Source: Exophiala sp. HKRS030
Lineage: Eukaryota > Ascomycota > Eurotiomycetes > Chaetothyriales > Herpotrichiellaceae
DNA length: 64,000 bases
Direction of reading: 5' to 3'
Assembly (NCBI GenBank): GCA_023897205.1
Contig: JAHWDD010000004.1
Coordinates: forward strand, 4,030,001 to 4,094,000
Part shown: piece after piece, positions 23,252 to 35,800 of the stretch
Layout of the letters: the number at the start of each line of letters is the position of its first letter
How positions within the stretch are numbered: position 1 is the stretch's first letter
Program-made: the position numbers and the translations under genes
Notes under the pieces: generated by a model
What the model saw: the letters and a program-made list of their open reading frames with translations, nothing else
Told to the model about the DNA's origin: nothing
The model's database searches: none

Positions 23252-24311
23252 CGCCGCCGCCGCTGCTGCTGTTGTTGTTGTTGAGACAAAGGAATACGTC
23301 CTTTGAGTAGTGGAATCAAAGGACCAGTGAGGATGGCTATCCCGATCGCCACGGCCCGTAACGTCGTAGACAAGCCGTACCTCTTCAACAACGCCTCGAG
23401 GGCTACGGGCATGACGACGCCCGAGACGCCCGAAGACGCGCACAATATACCGTAAGCCATGCCGCGGCGAGCCACCCAGAATTCGTTCACCATTCCGATG
23501 ATGGGGTATTCGAAGAGTGCGAATCCGACTCCGTACATGACTCCCTGGGTGAAGATGATCGCGGGCAAGGTCTCTGCAAAGGAGCTGGCGAGGACACCAA
23601 CGATGCACATCGACCCTGTTTACAGTACTGGTCAGTCGGGACCAAATCGTCTCTGTTCGTGTACAGACAATGACTTGGGTATCGTAAGATATCCTGAATA
23701 TCTGGGTTATTTTTTTGTAAAAAGAAAAAAAAGAAGTAAAAACGTACATCCGACCCAGATAATGACCATTCGATACCGTCCAAGCCGTTTTACTAACGGA
23801 ATGATCAACGGTGCCCCCAGGTAGGTTATCCCGGTCGCCGCTGTCCCGATGATCGAGACATAGGGTTGGTTCGCAAACCTCGGGATTCGAGAGTAATAGT
23901 TTTGGAAAACACCAAAGGAGAGAGGGAAACCTATACAAACATGCCCACGGCCGTGCGTGGCCGTGTATATATTTTCGTCAGTTGTGTGTGTGTGTGTCGA
24001 CTCTGAATCTCGACAACAAAAATCAAGTGAGTTAATCATTGTACAGAGGGATCAAGGACCTCTCGTCGGTTGTTGTACGTTAGTATTTTGAACTCACCCC
24101 AAAGCAGAGACTCGAAGATAAAGGCCGAAAATAACATCCTCCAAGCTGCACGACCTCGATCGATCGGCGGGAGATCTGGACCTGCGTCTTGTCCATGATC
24201 ATGACCATTGTCATTGCCGTCTTCGAAACTCTCACTCTGCTCTGCAACCGTTTGATTTCTCGACGTCACCGTCTCCAATGCCACGATGTCGTTGTGATCC
24301 TCTAAAGCCAT
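22558..24311 (-). CDS. MFS monocarboxylate-type transporter with poly-Q/R loop
   Basis: Three exons on the minus strand: 24311-24098, 23930-23748 and 23615-22558, giving 484 aa. The N terminus is a hydrophilic acidic tail. Membrane helices then follow, with SFGVFQNYYS after the first helix and RLGRYRMVIIWVG in the loop between helices 2 and 3. This resembles the fungal MCH/MCT (SLC16-like) major facilitator family. The long central loop between helices 6 and 7 carries an unusual run of Gln interrupted by four Arg, encoded by a CAG/CAA and CGG repeat. It probably sits in the plasma membrane moving a carboxylate or pathway product. Tail-to-tail with the BVMO gene (271 bp apart). The substrate is unknown. 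Confidence 0.85.
23212..23283. repeat. coding trinucleotide repeat (CAG/CAA with CGG block)
   Basis: On the plus strand the repeat reads as GTT/GCT units around a GCC(n) block. On the coding minus strand it gives Gln7-Arg4-Gln11 in the central loop of the MFS carrier. It is a likely length-variable microsatellite. Confidence 0.85.
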
Positions 24312-24997
24312 GGTATCGCGGCGGTGAAAGGGACTTTTTGTCGTACGCAGTATGTTAGGTATGAAGTGCTAGAAGTACCTGTAGCCTTACCAGTTTCGAA
24401 TCTACATATCAGAACATGATACACGTACGGTAGTATGCCAGATAAACGGATACTACTCTGTGTTTGGGCAACAATATATATGCATAAATTTAAACCGAGG
24501 CTCAACCCGCACAAGGGTGGAATATTATATTTACGGACATACGGATACTCGTACACTGGAACAAAACACTCACTCCTCATCCTTACCCGACCGATCATCG
24601 AGATTCTGGGATGACCTACACGCCTCGGTTGAACGAATCTCACTCGTGGCTGGGAGATGTTCTCTTTAAATTCCACCGAGGCAGTTATCTACTGGTAGAG
24701 ATGTAACGCAAGACGAGAATCTAGGATTAGTAAACTATCGCCTCAAGATGCTTCATCAAGGGGCCGCTTAGAGCCAGTCACGCCGATAGTCTCAAATCTC
24801 TATACACAAAGCACCAAGGCAAGTTAAAATAATGTCTACGGGTCATGTCGCATTTGCCCTTTTCCATCCAAACAACGCCCAGAACCAGATGCCTGGGTAT
24901 CGCTTTTACCAAAAGGGGCCTCAAGTCCTTGTTCCCAATTCCCAAACGCCCTCGCTGGATGCCATATTCACACAACCGCCCCCCTCCCGAGATGATT
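24312..24997. other. intergenic region left of TAF6
   Basis: About 690 bp. It holds the MFS promoter on the left and the TAF6 3' flank on the right. No gene was recognised. Confidence 0.5.
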
Positions 24998-26458
24998 TCA
25001 CAGTCCCACAAAAGTATCGTCGAGAACAGCTTTTGCCAGCCGTGTATGGCCAGAATCCGCTATTCGGTTCCCAACTACCGGTCCAACCTTCTCAACTAGC
25101 CTCGTTCGCATGTTGTTCAGAGCCTCTTCTGAATGTCCATTCATCGTGGGAACATCGTCATCAACCAGGGTTCCTAGCGCGTTGAGAATCGCGTTCATGA
25201 CTTTCTCCGCCTCCGGCTTCTTCATTCCTTCGGTGGTTATGTCTTCCTCCAGCAATTCACCATAGGCTTTGAGGTTAGGTACAATCAGTTGTCGCACCAC
25301 CTCCGCTCCACCGATGGCTTTTAGTCCGAGAATAGCACCGTAGTGACTGCCGAGAGGTTTCGTGGGGTCGAGAAAGGTCTTTAGACACGAACGCGCCAAA
25401 CGTGGCTTGAGGTTGTGGGAGTGCTTCGAGTACTTGTTGCACAGATGTCCCAGTAAGGACGCCGCCAGGTCACGCAGGTCGTAGTGATCGAGAGAGCCAA
25501 TACCTGAACCCAATGTTCGTCCGATGAGACATGTCAAGACAGGAGGGACCATCGAAGCGACCTGGAATCATTGTCAGTGCGTTGTCGTGCAAAATGACGC
25601 TTTCAGGCTTTGCCATACATATGGTGTCAGATTCAATTTCTCGTTCCGCGTCAACGCCTCGGTCACCAGCATCATCTGGGTGAGCACAAAGAGATCTTTC
25701 AGATTGTGCGTCACCTTCTCCGCCACGAATTGAACAAAGTACGGTACCAGCTGGTGTAGACCTGGATCTTCCTTCAGGCTCGCCAGCCCGGCCGTCCTAT
25801 ATTCGGGTTGTGTCTCGTCAAGGACAGACGCGCACACCTTCTCAAAGTATAACTGGAGTTCCTTGGACAGAATATGCTTGACTTGGGGTTTTGTTGTAGT
25901 ATTGTCAGAGCCGGCCATCGCAGCGAGAGCCGGATTGGCATTCGGTCCTTTAGGTAGGAGTTCGAGGTTTCGGCCCTCGTTGGACGTCGGATTTTGGGGA
26001 ATGGATGGCTGGACGCCCTCGACGGCGAGCCAGTGTGCTGGATGACGGTGAGCTATCGCCTTGCACATCGAATCTGAGTTTCACCAACCTGTAAATGACA
26101 CCTCGCGCGGCACTTTCGGTAGAGGCGCGTTTATGAGCTTTTCAAAATCCATTTCCTCATCCTCTACATAAAACAGCGCCTGCGTGGGGCCCAGCGACGC
26201 TTCGCCATATTTCAGAGGTCTGGTCGTCTCATAGCCGTACAGGGGCTCAAGGTCCAGTACTCGTAATGCCTGTGCGATATCTTGCGACCAGAGAACTGTC
26301 CTTCGAGCGTGTTTCATGAACTTGAGGGCCTCCTGTAGAACTTGGGAAATCCGATATTCGACGTCGCGGCAGAGGGCTTGGTTGACATCCTTATTGAGGT
26401 TGATGATACCGACAGACTCGGCGACATCCCTGACGGTGTCTTGACCCCAAAGAGTCAT
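24998..26458 (-). CDS. taf6: TFIID/SAGA subunit TAF6
   Basis: Three exons on the minus strand: 26458-26089, 26037-25619 and 25561-24998, giving 450 aa. The first 70 residues form the TAF6 histone fold: [32 protein letters not shown], then [19 protein letters not shown]. The PLYGY motif and the TAF6 C-terminal HEAT-repeat domain follow, with [14 protein letters not shown] and [10 protein letters not shown]. The protein pairs with TAF9 in TFIID and SAGA and is nuclear and essential in yeast. Introns have GT..AG ends and phases close. The length matches fungal TAF6. Confidence 0.95.
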
Positions 26459-26785
26459 GGCTATATGTGCTGATCAACCTCTTGTGCTGTAATCGGATCA
26501 CGAACATCAACGGGCGCAGGTTGGAGTTCATGAAGAAGCCCAGGATTGAGGAGAAACTCCGGCGGAGCATGACATGGTACGGTAGATTGAATCGTACCAA
26601 ACCGCAGAATGGTTTTGGGCATCACTTTTCGCCGAAGTCATGACTTGTTTACAATAGATCCTAGTTCCATTACGACATCCACTACTAGCAAGAACGCATT
26701 GGACATTGAAGAGATGTGTTTAGTCATTGAAAAAAAATCTATATATCGAAGGTTTGGCAGACCACAAGATAGGTCAGGGTAGAGG
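26459..26785. other. intergenic spacer between TAF6 and MDR genes
   Basis: About 330 bp, containing the TAF6 promoter and the MDR gene 3' end. Nothing else was seen. Confidence 0.5.
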
Positions 26786-27892
26786 TCAATTGTCCGCAAC
26801 CCTCCAAACCAGCCGCGCTCCGTGGACCTGTTTATTGCGTAACATTTCCAAAGCCTTTGTCGCCCTCTCCAATGTGGTCTCGCCTTCGACGGTAATGAAT
26901 TCGTTGGGCTCAACAATACCCTTAGCCAACAATGTTGGCATGATCTCTGACTGAAGTTTTTCTGCCAGGAATTTGTTATCAAGATAGAAATGAGTTCGAA
27001 CACCAGTAACCTGCACCCCAGACTGCCAGTCTGCGCACTTATCAACCTCCATTTCGTACTCGGGCTTGACCTCTGGAGCAGCGTCTTTCACAATAACTGG
27101 TAGTAGGATTGCTACCTTGCAGCCTGGTCGTGCGAGCTTAGCAACAGGCCGGACACTCCCCTGGAGACTCCCGATGCAGTCATAGATGTAGGACAAACTG
27201 GTGTTGCCGCCCCGCGATCTCACAAAATCCATTATGTCCTGGACAACACCAACATCTTTGTAATCGAAGCATTTCAAAGCCCCATATCGTTGCAGTTTCT
27301 CGTGATGCCCTGCACTTGCAGTCGCAAGCACATTCTTGTAGCCGTACCAATTTAAGATCTGCAATGCGTACTGGCCCACGCTAGATGCCGCGCCCCATAC
27401 AAGAATCGCTTGATCAGCCTCTTCTGGAACAAAATCGTCTGGCTTTGGCCATGGCAGCTCAAATCCGAAGTCCTTAGTCAAGGTATGCCAGACCGTGACA
27501 AAGTTGTTTGGCAGAGTGACTGCTTGTTGCATACTAACGCCGGACGGGAGTTTCCCGAAGAGAAATTCGGGTGCAACGACGAACTCCTGGTGAGCCTTTT
27601 CTGCTTGGCTGCGCCATGTGAATCCGAACACTTTATCCCCGACCGCCAAAGTTGAAACCTCCGGTCCAACCTCGACAACAGTCCCAGCCACTCCATCTCC
27701 TAGAATGTTGGGGTGTTTAATAAGAAGTCCGCCGTCTGCCTGATGCAGATCAAGGGGTGTTGACGCAGTCCATTCGCTTCTGACCAGTACTTGGTCCTTG
27801 ATTGGTACCGGAGTGGGCACTTGCAGGACCTGTAGTGGTAACCCGGGACCAACAGTGACAATAGCAAAATGTGTTGTCATATTTGTCGTCAT
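26786..27892 (-). CDS. MDR-family zinc-free oxidoreductase (trans-enoyl reductase-like)
   Basis: Single exon of 368 aa on the minus strand. It has the GroES-like N-terminal half with ILGDGVAGTVVEVG and VGDKVFGF, then the Rossmann half with VWGAASSVGQYALQIL for NADPH. The Cys/His zinc ligands of alcohol dehydrogenases are absent, which places it among the zinc-free enoyl reductases often called ToxD-like or PKS trans-ER-like in fungi. It may reduce an enoyl or quinone substrate; the physiological substrate is not visible. A TATA box lies about 80 bp upstream. A Zn2Cys6 gene lies directly upstream in the same direction, so co-regulation is possible. Confidence 0.85.
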   Translation of the reverse strand: MTTNMTTHFAIVTVGPGLPLQVLQVPTPVPIKDQVLVRSEWTASTPLDLHQADGGLLIKHPNILGDGVAGTVVEVGPEVSTLAVGDKVFGFTWRSQAEKAHQEFVVAPEFLFGKLPSGVSMQQAVTLPNNFVTVWHTLTKDFGFELPWPKPDDFVPEEADQAILVWGAASSVGQYALQILNWYGYKNVLATASAGHHEKLQRYGALKCFDYKDVGVVQDIMDFVRSRGGNTSLSYIYDCIGSLQGSVRPVAKLARPGCKVAILLPVIVKDAAPEVKPEYEMEVDKCADWQSGVQVTGVRTHFYLDNKFLAEKLQSEIMPTLLAKGIVEPNEFITVEGETTLERATKALEMLRNKQVHGARLVWRVADN

Positions 27893-28199
27893 TTGAGCCT
27901 TGTAACTCAGGGTGTATCTGACCTACTTATTAAGCACTGCTGAGGGCAATGTGGTGTCGATGGATGCCATTATATATGCACTCAGCAATACATCGAGCAT
28001 TCGACCGAGGTGGGCCGGTTAGTCAGAATTACAGGTGAAGCATTGCCACACCATAAATTTCGTCCGTGGGAAACCACGTGACCGTTCTTCTCGATCGGCT
28101 GGTCAAACAACAGTTTTGTCAGGCCACGAATGACACCACGTTCCCTATACTTAAAGAATTCGCGGGCGACACTCCAGCAGGCTGGTAAGTCTGTAGAGT
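27893..28199. other. promoter of the MDR gene
   Basis: About 300 bp between the MDR start and the 3' end of the Zn2Cys6 gene. It holds the TATA box at 27970-27976 and no coding sequence. Confidence 0.5.
27970..27976 (-). promoter_or_regulatory. TATA box of the MDR gene
   Basis: TATATAA on the minus strand, about 80 bases upstream of the ATG at 27892. Confidence 0.45.
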
Positions 28200-29999
28200 C
28201 TAAACATCATCGAGATGACAGTCCTCCAGGTTGATTTCGACGTCATTCCAGTTGATGTCGAACTCACTGGGATCAATCCGCGTCAACTCCTCCACTCTCC
28301 TATCGGGTTCCAGCGGCGGTATGTCGGCGGCCATTTTCATGTGCGTGTTTCCAATCTGGTGCAACTTTCTCAGGACCCAATCTCGTTCAACTCCTGGTTC
28401 GAGGACCGTCAGAGACAGACGCAGGGCAAAAATGATATAGAAGGGTCCAAGGAAAGACGAAGTCAACATAAACGAGGTAGTTCGACAGATCTCTCTGGCA
28501 AGTTCCCTGTTTTCCATGATGTAGAGGCCAGTTTTATCGGGGGCCTCTGCCGACTCCATCTCCTTCAAGATCAGGTTCAAGATGATCATGATGGTGTAGT
28601 ACCCAACATGAGTTGAGCCAATGAAAACATTGACATAGGAATATTGCATAGGAAACACCGGATCTGGAGTCTGGAGAATAGTGGTATTCACACCCATCCT
28701 TTTCATGGCAGCCCTAAACCGCAGATTAATCGATTTGAGCTTTGATCGGTGATTTCGAGACCTGTCGAGGATAGATTTCCGATACAGTTGGTACTCGTCG
28801 GGAGACAAGACTTGCCGCATTTTAGAGCTTCTCATAGCGTCATGGCAGGTTGCTGGAATGAAGATGTTCTCCATGTAGAACTCTTCGGCCAAATCGAAAA
28901 GCTCCATACGTTCATCCTGAAGCGTACCACTGCGGCGTAGATCCTCGTGGATTTGCTTCGCCACGTCCACCCACTCCGGGTCACTCAGAAAGCAAGGTTC
29001 GTCCCGCTGGAATGCTTCAATGTAAATGGTGTGGCGATACGCCAAAAACACATCACGGTCAAGCCCAGAGAGATGCTTGGACGGCCCACGGATGCGCATC
29101 AAAGTCGACGCACCGCCTGCGTGCCGTACCCAAGACTGATTGGAATCCGATGCGAACATCTCGTAGAAGGATAAGAGGATAGTTGCAGACAATGTCTCTG
29201 TAGACATACCTCGGGTATCATCCGAAAGAGCGTCGTTGAGCAGTCGGAGAGACTTGCCGTAAAAACGCCGGGATTCCTGCTCGAAGGAAGCCAGCTGATG
29301 AATGCGACTCAGATGAATCAGAGAGACTGCTCGCACTGTGTTATCGAGCAGGGTACTGCCGAACATGGTGGGGAGCTGAGCGAGCCAACGTGTATGGCTT
29401 TGGATCTGTCGAGGGAATATCTGTACTGATCCTGTAGAAGAGATGGCCGAGGAAAATGTGCCGAGGAGTTGTTCTTGTGCCAGATGGGGTGAGTACAAAG
29501 AATCATTGAGAGCCAGTGAAAATGGGAGATCAAAATTGATGCTGCCGCCACATAGTTGCGCTGGCGAGTTAGAAGCTGTAGAAGCTATACTTCCGAGACT
29601 GAGCAGATCGGCGTCGGGGCGGTATTGGTTCTCGACTATTGAGATGAGGGGATTGCGCGGAGGAAGCAGGACGTCGGCACGATATGATGAATCGTATTCA
29701 GGAGTGCCATATCGAGACACTAATTCCACCGAGTCTTCGGGGGACGAGCCCGAGGACTGACTGTGGCTACTCGTGGCCGGCGAGGAACTATCGGCCTCGC
29801 TCTTGGTCTCGTTCAGCTGCTTCTGGCCGAAACGTTTGCGTAATTTGTTGCCCTCGTCGTGGATCCTCAAGTCGGTATCATAGCCAGGACAAGGGCGATT
29901 GCCCTTGACGCAGTTCTTGCACTTTGGCCGTGTCAGGTCGCACTTGACGCGACGCTGAACACAAATCCTACATCCTTTGCTTCTCGGAACGCCCACCAT
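28200..29999 (-). CDS. Zn2Cys6 transcription factor (Fungal_trans_2 type)
   Basis: Single exon on the minus strand. The start is taken at the ATG at 29999, giving 599 aa and a short MVGVPRSKGC head right before the zinc cluster. The open frame extends to 30293, but the extra 98 residues do not look conserved. The six cysteines follow the Zn2Cys6 spacing (CRICVQRRVKC ... CKNCVKGNRPC) within residues about 10-37, followed by a basic linker. The remainder matches the helical Fungal_trans_2 type domain with AVSLIHLSRIHQLA and WVRHAGGASTLMRIRGP. It is a nuclear regulator binding CGG-type sites. Its close position upstream of the MDR gene makes that gene a candidate target. Confidence 0.85.
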   Translation of the reverse strand: MVGVPRSKGCRICVQRRVKCDLTRPKCKNCVKGNRPCPGYDTDLRIHDEGNKLRKRFGQKQLNETKSEADSSSPATSSHSQSSGSSPEDSVELVSRYGTPEYDSSYRADVLLPPRNPLISIVENQYRPDADLLSLGSIASTASNSPAQLCGGSINFDLPFSLALNDSLYSPHLAQEQLLGTFSSAISSTGSVQIFPRQIQSHTRWLAQLPTMFGSTLLDNTVRAVSLIHLSRIHQLASFEQESRRFYGKSLRLLNDALSDDTRGMSTETLSATILLSFYEMFASDSNQSWVRHAGGASTLMRIRGPSKHLSGLDRDVFLAYRHTIYIEAFQRDEPCFLSDPEWVDVAKQIHEDLRRSGTLQDERMELFDLAEEFYMENIFIPATCHDAMRSSKMRQVLSPDEYQLYRKSILDRSRNHRSKLKSINLRFRAAMKRMGVNTTILQTPDPVFPMQYSYVNVFIGSTHVGYYTIMIILNLILKEMESAEAPDKTGLYIMENRELAREICRTTSFMLTSSFLGPFYIIFALRLSLTVLEPGVERDWVLRKLHQIGNTHMKMAADIPPLEPDRRVEELTRIDPSEFDINWNDVEINLEDCHLDDV

Positions 30000-31018
30000 G
30001 CCTGAGTAGATTGATGCACTAAACCTGCAACATGAGTCATTCGCCAAAGGGCAATCAACAGGCACTCGGCAGAATTGGGCCCTTCTGGTCCTAGACACCA
30101 GTTGCGGAAATGATGCGTAAGGGGATTCTAGGTTCAAAGAAGTCCAAATGCGGTGTATTTTGGAATGGAAGTAGGTGAAAGGGTGAGCAAATGCTGGCGC
30201 CTGGTGATGGGGAAGAAAATAGAGGGATTGATTTGACAAGGCGTGGAAAGCGCTAGTTACATAAGTCCGGAGTTTCTTTAATTGAGACGTCAAGACCCAA
30301 ACACTTTTTAATTATCAAGGCACATCTCCGTACGACCATCTCGTGGCGGATACGAAGCGGCCTATTGAACCCAGATCTGTAGGGCTGGTGGGCTGTGCCC
30401 GCGCCTAGAGGGGCTAAGTGATTTCACTAAATAGAGATCCTGGTGAGCCTTGTGAGCCCAAACTCAACCACAATCGGCTCATCCCGCCTGTAAAATCGTA
30501 GATTTTGGGCAGGTAGTACGTAGGCGGAGTACGGAGTATTTAATCGGCTATCAGAACAGCATCAGGAATTTCGCCGTGGCAAGGCGTTTACAGGGCAACT
30601 ACTCTGTACCGGGGGGGTCTCTGTAGGCAGTCCTTAATACGAGTACGAGGTACCCATATAATCTCACAAAGATCAATACCTGAACTACGCGATATCGAGG
30701 TCATGATCATACTTTTGCAGTCTTCGATAAGCAGTACCTAGGTCCTTAGCCAGCTCAGGCAGGAATCTCGTTCACGGGTCACCTTTTTTTCCTGATGGCC
30801 AGAACACCTTGCACCTCCATGCCACTGATTCACTGGGAGAGCCTGCAGTTTGTTGAAACCCTTTCACCAACACCAGCTTTTCAATCATCAAGTCCCTATC
30901 GTCAAATGTCAAAGGCATCAAGCCAAGACGTGTCGTAGGCATTTAAACCGAACTGCATCGTCCTAGCCCACGGGTTGCATGAAAGAAGAGACAATTGCCA
31001 TAAATACTGGTTGGATTC
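30000..31018. other. intergenic region between Zn2Cys6 and Hat2 genes
   Basis: The region holds the promoter of the Zn2Cys6 gene and a perfect TACGGAGTA at 30530-30538. No gene was recognised apart from the possible N-terminal extension up to 30293. Confidence 0.45.
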
Positions 31019-32882
<1,864 letters not shown>

Positions 32883-35800
32883 ATGGGCGTCCCCAAATTC
32901 TTCAGATGGCTCAGTGAGCGTTATCCTGCGATTTCGCAATTGATCGCTGAGAACCGCATTCCCGAATTCGATTGTCTTTATTTGGATATGAATGGTATCA
33001 TCCACAATTGCACTCACAAAGACTCCGACTCGCCATCTTTTCGGATGACCGAGGACAAAATGTTCATTGCTATCTTCAATTACATTGAGCACCTCTTTGG
33101 CAAGATCAAGCCCAAAAAACTGTTCTTCATGGCAATTGATGGGGTAGCACCCAGAGCCAAAATGAATCAGCAGCGTGCTCGTCGATTCCGTACCGCCCTC
33201 GACAACGAAAAGGCCCGAGACAAAGCTATCAAAGAAGGCTTGGAAATGCCAAAGGAGGATCCGTTCGACAGCAACTGTATCACACCCGGGACAGACTTCA
33301 TGGCCAAACTTACAAAGCAATTGAAGTATTTCATCAACAAGAAAGTATCCGAAGATGTCGATTGGCAAGGTGTTGAGGTTGTCCTCTCTGGCCATGAGGT
33401 TCCTGGTGAAGGCGAACACAAGATCATGGAGTACATCCGACAGGCCAAAGCACAGCCAGGCTACGACCCGAATGTCCGTCATTGTCTGTATGGACTAGAT
33501 GCTGATCTGATCATGTTGGGTCTACTCAGCCATGATCCCCATTTCTGCCTGCTTCGAGAAGAAGTTACTTTTGGGAGGCAATCCTCGAAGAAATCCAAAG
33601 AATTGGAACATCAGAACTTCTACCTCATGCATCTGTGCATTGTGAGAGAATACCTCGAGCTCGAATTTCAAGAGCTAGAACTAGACGGTGCTCTCGATTT
33701 TCCCTTTGATATGGAACGAATCATTGACGACTTCATCCTGATGGCCTTTTTTGTTGGAAACGACTTCTTACCTAATCTCCCAAACCTTCACATCAATGAA
33801 GGAGCTTTGGCTCTAATGTTTCAGAAATATAAGCAGATTTTACCGGGGCTGGGTGGCTACATCAACGAGCATGGAGTAATCAATTTGCAGAGATTATCAG
33901 TTCTGCTCAATGAACTGTCCGAAGTTGAGCACCGATTCTTCGAGGCAGAGTATTCCGATACAAAATGGATCGGTGCTAAGCGGAAAGACGCTGCGCTAGA
34001 AGAACCCCTCAAACCATCACGCGGACCTGTCAGGGTTTCGCCTGAGCAGAAACAGCTCTTTAAGGACATCAAGAAGTGGTTCATCTCTCCTGGTAATAAG
34101 GATCTGGCCACGAGACAGCCGCTGAACCTGCCCTTCACACTCCCCGCACGGGATCGCAGATTTGTACAGCAATTGGCAGTCGATCTGAACCTCCCATGGT
34201 CTACCAAAGAAGACGAGGAAGGAAATCGATTTATACAACTAGAATTCCCACCATCGCAGGACGAAGAGTTAGAGGAAGAAGAGTCGCTGTTGGCCATCAC
34301 CAGAATTTTGAAGCGATATGAGAATGCCAAAGTCGAAGAGGCCACAGATGAACAAGCCCAGCAAGACTTGAAGAAGAAATATGATGAGAAGTTCTATGAA
34401 TGGAAGAACAAATATTACAAAGAGAAATTTGAATGGGGCCTTGAGGACGAGAAGAGTCTGCGCCAACTTACAGAAAATTATGTCCAGGGTCTCCAGTGGG
34501 TGCTGTATTACTATTATCGCGGTGTCGCGTCGTGGCCATGGTTTTATCAGTATCATTACGCTCCAATGATATCTGATGTCAAGAATGGCCTTGGTGCGGA
34601 CATGAATTTTCAGCTTGGTCAACCCTTCCGTCCCTTTCAGCAACTGATGGGCGTCTTACCTGACCGAAGCAAGAAGATTGTCCCTGAAGTCTACCATGAC
34701 TTGATGACATCAAAAGATTCGCCGATTATCGATTTCTACCCCCGAGATTTTCAACTGGATATGAACGGCAAGAAAATGGAGTGGGAAGCCGTGGTGAAGA
34801 TCCCTTTCATTGATGAAAAGAGACTTCTCAGCGCTATGGCCACAAAAGACCACCTTCTTTCCGAAGATGAACGCCTTCGAAACGATTTTGGAGTCAGCCT
34901 CAAGTTTGTCTACTCACCCGAGGTGGACTACACCTATCCATCTTCATTAACCGGTATTTTTCCGGACCTGCCTCATTGCCACTGCATACAAAATGAATTC
35001 GAGCTTCCAACTATGGAGGGTCTAGAACCTTATGTTGGCCTCGTCGACGGAGTGAAACTAGGTGCCGCTGCTCTAGCCGGCTTTCCTAGCTTGAAGACTT
35101 TGCCATTCACTGGGTCGCTGGGGTTCCATGGCGTGAATGTTTTCCAACAGGACAGTCGTAACGAAAGTATGGTAATAACATTATCAGACACTGAAGCACG
35201 AAGCAACTCCGAGTACGCAAAGAAGCTACTGAATCAGCGCGTACATGTTGGATACCCATTTTTACAGGAAGCCAAGATCGTCAAAGTCTCCGACGAGCTG
35301 TTTGATTACACGATGGCTGAGGGAGGTAACCAGCAGGTGCAGGCTATTGAGCACACTGGAAGTGAAATCGATCAGTTCCACAAGAAAGCAGAGCGCATTG
35401 AGAAATGGTACAGTAAGAGACTCGGCATGCTAGCGGGCGATGTCGAGACACTTGTCCATGTCGAGATGCTCAAAGGCCTGAAAAAACTCGACGATGGTTC
35501 CACCGTCAAGGAATTTGCCGAACTTCCTGGAATGGAGACCATCCATGCCACGCAACTTGTTGTTGAGAGTGTCATCAGCGAGGATGTGCGATTCATTGAG
35601 AAATCGGCACTGCCGATCGAAGAAGAATTTCCAGATGGAACCAATGCTTTCTTCCTGGGAGATTATGCATATGGAAGGCCGCTCAGTGTGGTCGGGCATG
35701 AAAATGGCAAAGCAAGATGTCTGATTGCACTTTCTAGTGGCCGACAACATGAATTCGGACGTGACATAGCTCATCAAGCAGAGAGATTGTCACCTTACAC

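Noticed and set aside
22889..23306. Antisense frames with Cys or Val/Ala runs opposite the MFS gene
   Set aside because: Produced by the trinucleotide repeat read on the wrong strand and in other frames.
30000..30293. N-terminal extension of the Zn2Cys6 protein
   Set aside because: The zinc cluster normally sits near the start. The extension has no conserved feature, and a compact start exists at 29999.
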